Source: Solirubrobacterales bacterium (GTDB lineage Bacteria; Actinomycetota; Thermoleophilia; Solirubrobacterales; Solirubrobacteraceae). Taken from it: a stretch of 33,877 bases of DNA. This document shows, one piece after another, positions 31,437-33,877 of this stretch. The stretch is taken from the NCBI GenBank assembly GCA_003137075.1, contig PLES01000054.1:12734-46610 (forward strand), in the 5' to 3' direction. The notes under the pieces were generated by a model. That model made no database searches. It saw only the letters and a list, made by a program, of their open reading frames with translations, and was not told where the DNA came from. The number at the start of each line of letters is the position of its first letter. The first letter of the stretch is position 1. The translations under genes and the position numbers were made by a program.

Positions 31437-32662
31437 CAGCGGGGAACGCGCCCGCCTTCAGCGCCCGGCTCAGTCGCCGGACCGCGCGGCGCCGCGATCC
31501 CAAGCACGCGCATCGCCTTCAGGCCCAGCGACAGCTTCTCGCGCCCATCGGTCGACTGCACATCCAAGCCGGTGAGCTCGCGCACGCGCTCAAACCGGTA
31601 GCGGATCGTGTGGCGGTGGGTGATCAGCCGCGCCGCCGTCGCATTCACGTTCGCGTCGCAGTCCAAGAAGGTGGCCAACGTCCCCAGCAGGTCGGTCTCG
31701 TACTGCTCGTCGTAGGCAACCAACGGACGCACGGTGTCGTTGTAGAACCGCTTGAGCTCCGCCGGGTCGCTCATGTAGGGCAGCAACAGCTGATAGGTGC
31801 CGGTCGCGTCGAACGCCAACTCGGAGACGTGCTCACCCTCGACGACGTTGGCCGAGAGCATCGCCTCGTTGCCGGCCCTGCGCAGATCCTTTGGATCCTC
31901 CGCGCGCCGCGAGCGGCCAATCGCCAACACGAAACCTCCGAGCCCGGATTCGAGCTCGCGCAGGACCGCCGCCGACACCCGCGCCGCCGTATTGCCGTCG
32001 GCATCGGGAACCAGCATCAGGACCGTGCCGGCGTCCTGCTCGCTCGGAGCGGCGATCGCACCGGACGCGATGGACCGGGCGCCACGCCCGGCGACCGCCA
32101 GCAGACGCCGGCGCCAGTCGTCCTCAGTGGCGCTGCGCGGATGCGCGCGCACGACGATCACCGATGCGCCATTCCCCAGATCGATCCCAAGTCCCTTGCC
32201 GCGGGCGACCAGCTCAGCCGAGTCGGTCGAATCCCCACGCAGCACCGAGCGCAGGAACGCGGTAGCCGCCTCCTCAGAGGCACGCTCCGGCGCCCGCACC
32301 CGCTCAACCTCGGACGCGATCAGCGTCGTGACCAGACTCAGCATCGACGGGTCCGGATGGTGGTCACGCACGCGCATGCGCAGCTGACCGACGGCGGCGT
32401 CGGCGACCTTCAGCTCGAGCGTCACAACATCATCGGCGTCACGCATCAGCGAGCGCTCGTCAGCCGGCGAACGCGCCGTCACCGCGAGGATCGACGCGGA
32501 GCGGTCGATCAGGATCAGGCTGGCGTCGAGCGCCCGGCCGGCCGCGCGCAGAATCTCGGGCAGACCGGCACCGGCCTGAACGGCCTCGGTGATCTCAGCG
32601 AGCGCCGACAGGTTCGGGCCCATGCTCACGAGAGCCCCCTGGCCGTTCGCGCCATCAGCCAT
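31436..32662 (-). CDS. PucR/CdaR-family transcriptional regulator
   Basis: About 408 residues. The N-terminus (20-110) resembles a GAF/PAS sensory domain (LPEILRAAGRALDASLILIDRSASILAVTARSP), the middle (150-290) a degenerate GGDEF-like CdaR domain (VIVVRAHPR ... VLMLVPDADGN ... GFVLAIGRSRRAED), and the C-terminus (about 330-395) the PucR HTH (LGTLATFLDCDANVNATAARLITHRHTIRYRFERVRELTGLDV). Such proteins regulate purine, sugar-acid or nitrogen catabolism, generally as activators. The track's start at 32737 overlaps the upstream small gene; ATG 32662, 4 nt after that gene's stop, is preferred. It is coupled to DUF2064. Confidence 0.9.
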   Translation of the reverse strand: MADGANGQGALVSMGPNLSALAEITEAVQAGAGLPEILRAAGRALDASLILIDRSASILAVTARSPADERSLMRDADDVVTLELKVADAAVGQLRMRVRDHHPDPSMLSLVTTLIASEVERVRAPERASEEAATAFLRSVLRGDSTDSAELVARGKGLGIDLGNGASVIVVRAHPRSATEDDWRRRLLAVAGRGARSIASGAIAAPSEQDAGTVLMLVPDADGNTAARVSAAVLRELESGLGGFVLAIGRSRRAEDPKDLRRAGNEAMLSANVVEGEHVSELAFDATGTYQLLLPYMSDPAELKRFYNDTVRPLVAYDEQYETDLLGTLATFLDCDANVNATAARLITHRHTIRYRFERVRELTGLDVQSTDGREKLSLGLKAMRVLGIAAPRGPATEPGAEGGRVPR

Positions 32663-32666
32663 CCGG

Positions 32667-32888
32667 TCAGAACCACCGGGGCCACTGGATGATGATCCAC
32701 GCCCCCAACACGACGCCGATCCCGGCCAGCGCGGCAAAGATGTACGCGGAGACGAACAGAACCGCCACCCGCTCCCAGGCGCGGCGGAACGAAGTCAGCG
32801 CCGGAGCCACCACCAGGACGACGAAAACCGCGAGTGCGATCACACCACAGCAGGCTCCGACTAGGTACGTGACTTGCGTGTTGCTCAT
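32667..32888 (-). CDS. Small two-helix membrane protein
   Basis: A 73-residue hydrophobic protein that I do not recognise. Two membrane helices (about residues 8-30, VGACCGVIALAVFVVLVVAPAL, and 43-66, VLFVSAYIFAALAGIGVVLGAWIII) are joined by a basic loop (TSFRRAWERV), so both ends probably face outward. No Shine-Dalgarno; TAATCT 13 nt upstream may be a -10. It lies between ispE and PucR with tight spacing on both sides, so it is likely part of their transcript. Confidence 0.78.
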   Translation of the reverse strand: MSNTQVTYLVGACCGVIALAVFVVLVVAPALTSFRRAWERVAVLFVSAYIFAALAGIGVVLGAWIIIQWPRWF

Positions 32889-32899
32889 GGTTCAGACGA

Positions 32900-33787
32900 T
32901 CAGATTAACGCGGGCGCGCCAAAGGCCGCAGCTACGGGTGTCGCGACGACCGCCCGGGGGTAGCTCTCACGCAGGCCAACGGCAGCCAATTCCGCACTCT
33001 CAGCGGCCCCGCGACCCCACCAGATTCCCACCACTGTCGGCCCTGAACCGGACACGATCGCGTTGTCGGCGCCGGCGGCACGCAGCGCCGCGAGCGCGTC
33101 GGCGCAGCCCGGGCAGAGCGACACAGCCGCAGGTTCGAGGTCATTCAAGATCAGCTCATCGGGGAACCGTGCGCCGGGCGTCAGCGACCCCGCAACGTCG
33201 AGGTACGCGCGGGCGAGCTGCGCGTCGCTGCGCGGCGGCGCCAGCCTGTCGGCCTCACGGAAGACGTCCGGCGTCGACAGCTCAAACTCCGACGCCAGCA
33301 CCACAAACGCGTGCTCCGCCAGCGGCTCAAAGCGCTCGACGAGCTCCCCCGCCCCGGTCCCGATCGAGACCCCCGGCAGTAACTGGCTCGGCACATCCGC
33401 CCCCAGCTGCGCCGCGATCAGGTCGACCTCCTCTGCGCGCCCCGGCGCGATCGCCATCGCGAGGCGCAACGCCGCAGCCGCATCAGCCGAGCCACCGGCC
33501 ATACCCGCCGCGACCGGGATCTGCTTCTCGATCAGCAGTCGCACCGGCGGCCCATCCCAGCCGCGTGCCCGCAGCGCCGCCAACGCCCGTGCCGCGAGGT
33601 TCTCACCCTCCACTCCGGGGCAGACGACCTGATCGGCCGCTCCCGCCTGCAAGACCTCCAGCTCGAGCGTGTCGGCCAGCGACAGCGACTCGAACACGGT
33701 CACAAGCCGGTGGCGTCCGTCCTCGCGGATCGCCCCGAGAAACAGGCTGAGGTTTACCTTCGCCGGTGCCTGGACCCGCAATCTCAC
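32900..33787 (-). CDS. ispE: 4-diphosphocytidyl-2-C-methyl-D-erythritol kinase
   Basis: A 295-residue GHMP kinase of the non-mevalonate isoprenoid pathway. It shows the N-terminal substrate motif APAKVNLSLFLG, the ATP loop IPVAAGMAGGSADAAAALR, the FELSTPDVFREAD segment and the C-terminal GHMP motif AIVSGSGPTVVGIW. The usual GRRxDGYH motif is changed to AIREDGRHRL, a mild oddity. The start is GTG 33787, which overlaps the rsmA stop (GTGA), so the two are coupled. Order rsmA-ispE is conserved. Confidence 0.96.
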   Translation of the reverse strand: MRLRVQAPAKVNLSLFLGAIREDGRHRLVTVFESLSLADTLELEVLQAGAADQVVCPGVEGENLAARALAALRARGWDGPPVRLLIEKQIPVAAGMAGGSADAAAALRLAMAIAPGRAEEVDLIAAQLGADVPSQLLPGVSIGTGAGELVERFEPLAEHAFVVLASEFELSTPDVFREADRLAPPRSDAQLARAYLDVAGSLTPGARFPDELILNDLEPAAVSLCPGCADALAALRAAGADNAIVSGSGPTVVGIWWGRGAAESAELAAVGLRESYPRAVVATPVAAAFGAPALI

Positions 33788-33877
33788 GCCGCAAGCCTCG
33801 CAGCCAGGTCAACGAACTGCGCCGGCGTCAACCGCTCAGCCCGCACGTCGGCAGGCAGCCCCATCTGCTCGAGCGCG
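33784..33877 (-). CDS. rsmA: C-terminal end of RsmA/KsgA 16S rRNA dimethyltransferase (partial)
   Basis: Only the last 30 codons are in the window. In frame they read LEQMGLPADVRAERLTPAQFVDLAARL, the typical KsgA C-terminus (LGLxPxxRAExLxxxxF). The stop TGA overlaps the ispE GTG start. The ORF track shows a different frame here. The N-terminal part lies beyond the window edge, so it cannot be checked. Confidence 0.8.
   Translation of the reverse strand, partial: ALEQMGLPADVRAERLTPAQFVDLAARLAA

Overview
This window is a high-GC chromosomal segment of an actinobacterium, most likely from the class Thermoleophilia (Solirubrobacterales/Conexibacter-like). The evidence is the core gene order rsmA-ispE ... 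tRNA-Gln ... glmU-prs ... rplY-pth-mfd-PpiC lipoprotein-mazG-eno-ftsB, an F420-type oxidoreductase, an Rv2578c-type radical SAM protein, an actinobacterial-type LexA box, and a csrA gene, which is rare in Actinobacteria generally. The taxon is inferred from gene content and style, not from a marker tree. No insertion sequence, CRISPR array, prophage or plasmid origin is visible.

Layout. 1-3.4 kb: the 3' part of a Ppx/GppA phosphatase, a DUF4395 membrane protein, a 61-aa orphan, a YihY/BrkB membrane protein and a DsbA/HCCA-isomerase-like protein, the last divergent from an HxlR regulator. 4.2-6.5 kb: tRNA-Leu(TAA), a large ECF sigma factor fused to an anti-sigma-like zinc finger plus a long Thr-rich tail, and a CsaA-like protein. 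6.5-8.4 kb: an F420-type reductase, then a two-gene unit (unknown protein + LLM flavin monooxygenase) under a promoter carrying two GGAGGC-N-GCCTCC operators. 8.6-12.9 kb: SOS-boxed radical SAM protein, SRPBCC protein, GrpB protein, SDR epimerase and an UPF0173 hydrolase pair. 12.9-16.7 kb: a rhomboid-like protein that appears to lack its catalytic residues, a DUF2090 aldolase-like protein, small unknowns and csrA. 16.3-32.9 kb is mostly minus-strand housekeeping (ftsB, eno, mazG, PpiC lipoprotein, mfd, pth, rplY, prs, glmU), interrupted by an SOS-boxed HNH endonuclease immediately 3' of tRNA-Gln(TTG), then DUF2064, PucR, a small membrane protein, ispE and the C-terminus of rsmA.

How it works together. 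The housekeeping block covers translation quality control (pth, rplY), repair (mfd), NTP sanitation (mazG), glycolysis (eno), PRPP and UDP-GlcNAc supply (prs, glmU), isoprenoid synthesis (ispE), division (ftsB) and export folding (PpiC lipoprotein). Two genes more than 20 kb apart, radical SAM and HNH nuclease, share a 19-bp identical sequence containing a perfect LexA box that overlaps both start codons, so they probably belong to one DNA-damage regulon. Many genes lack a Shine-Dalgarno sequence but have a TANNNT hexamer 6-11 nt before the start codon, pointing to widespread leaderless or near-leaderless transcription.

The best leads are the shared SOS-box architecture and the tRNA-adjacent HNH gene, the dual-operator promoter of the LLM operon, the sigma/anti-sigma fusion, the pseudo-rhomboid, the orphan csrA, and a 330-bp gene-free region rich in dyad symmetry (26271-26600). 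All functional calls come from reading motifs by eye; no database search was run.
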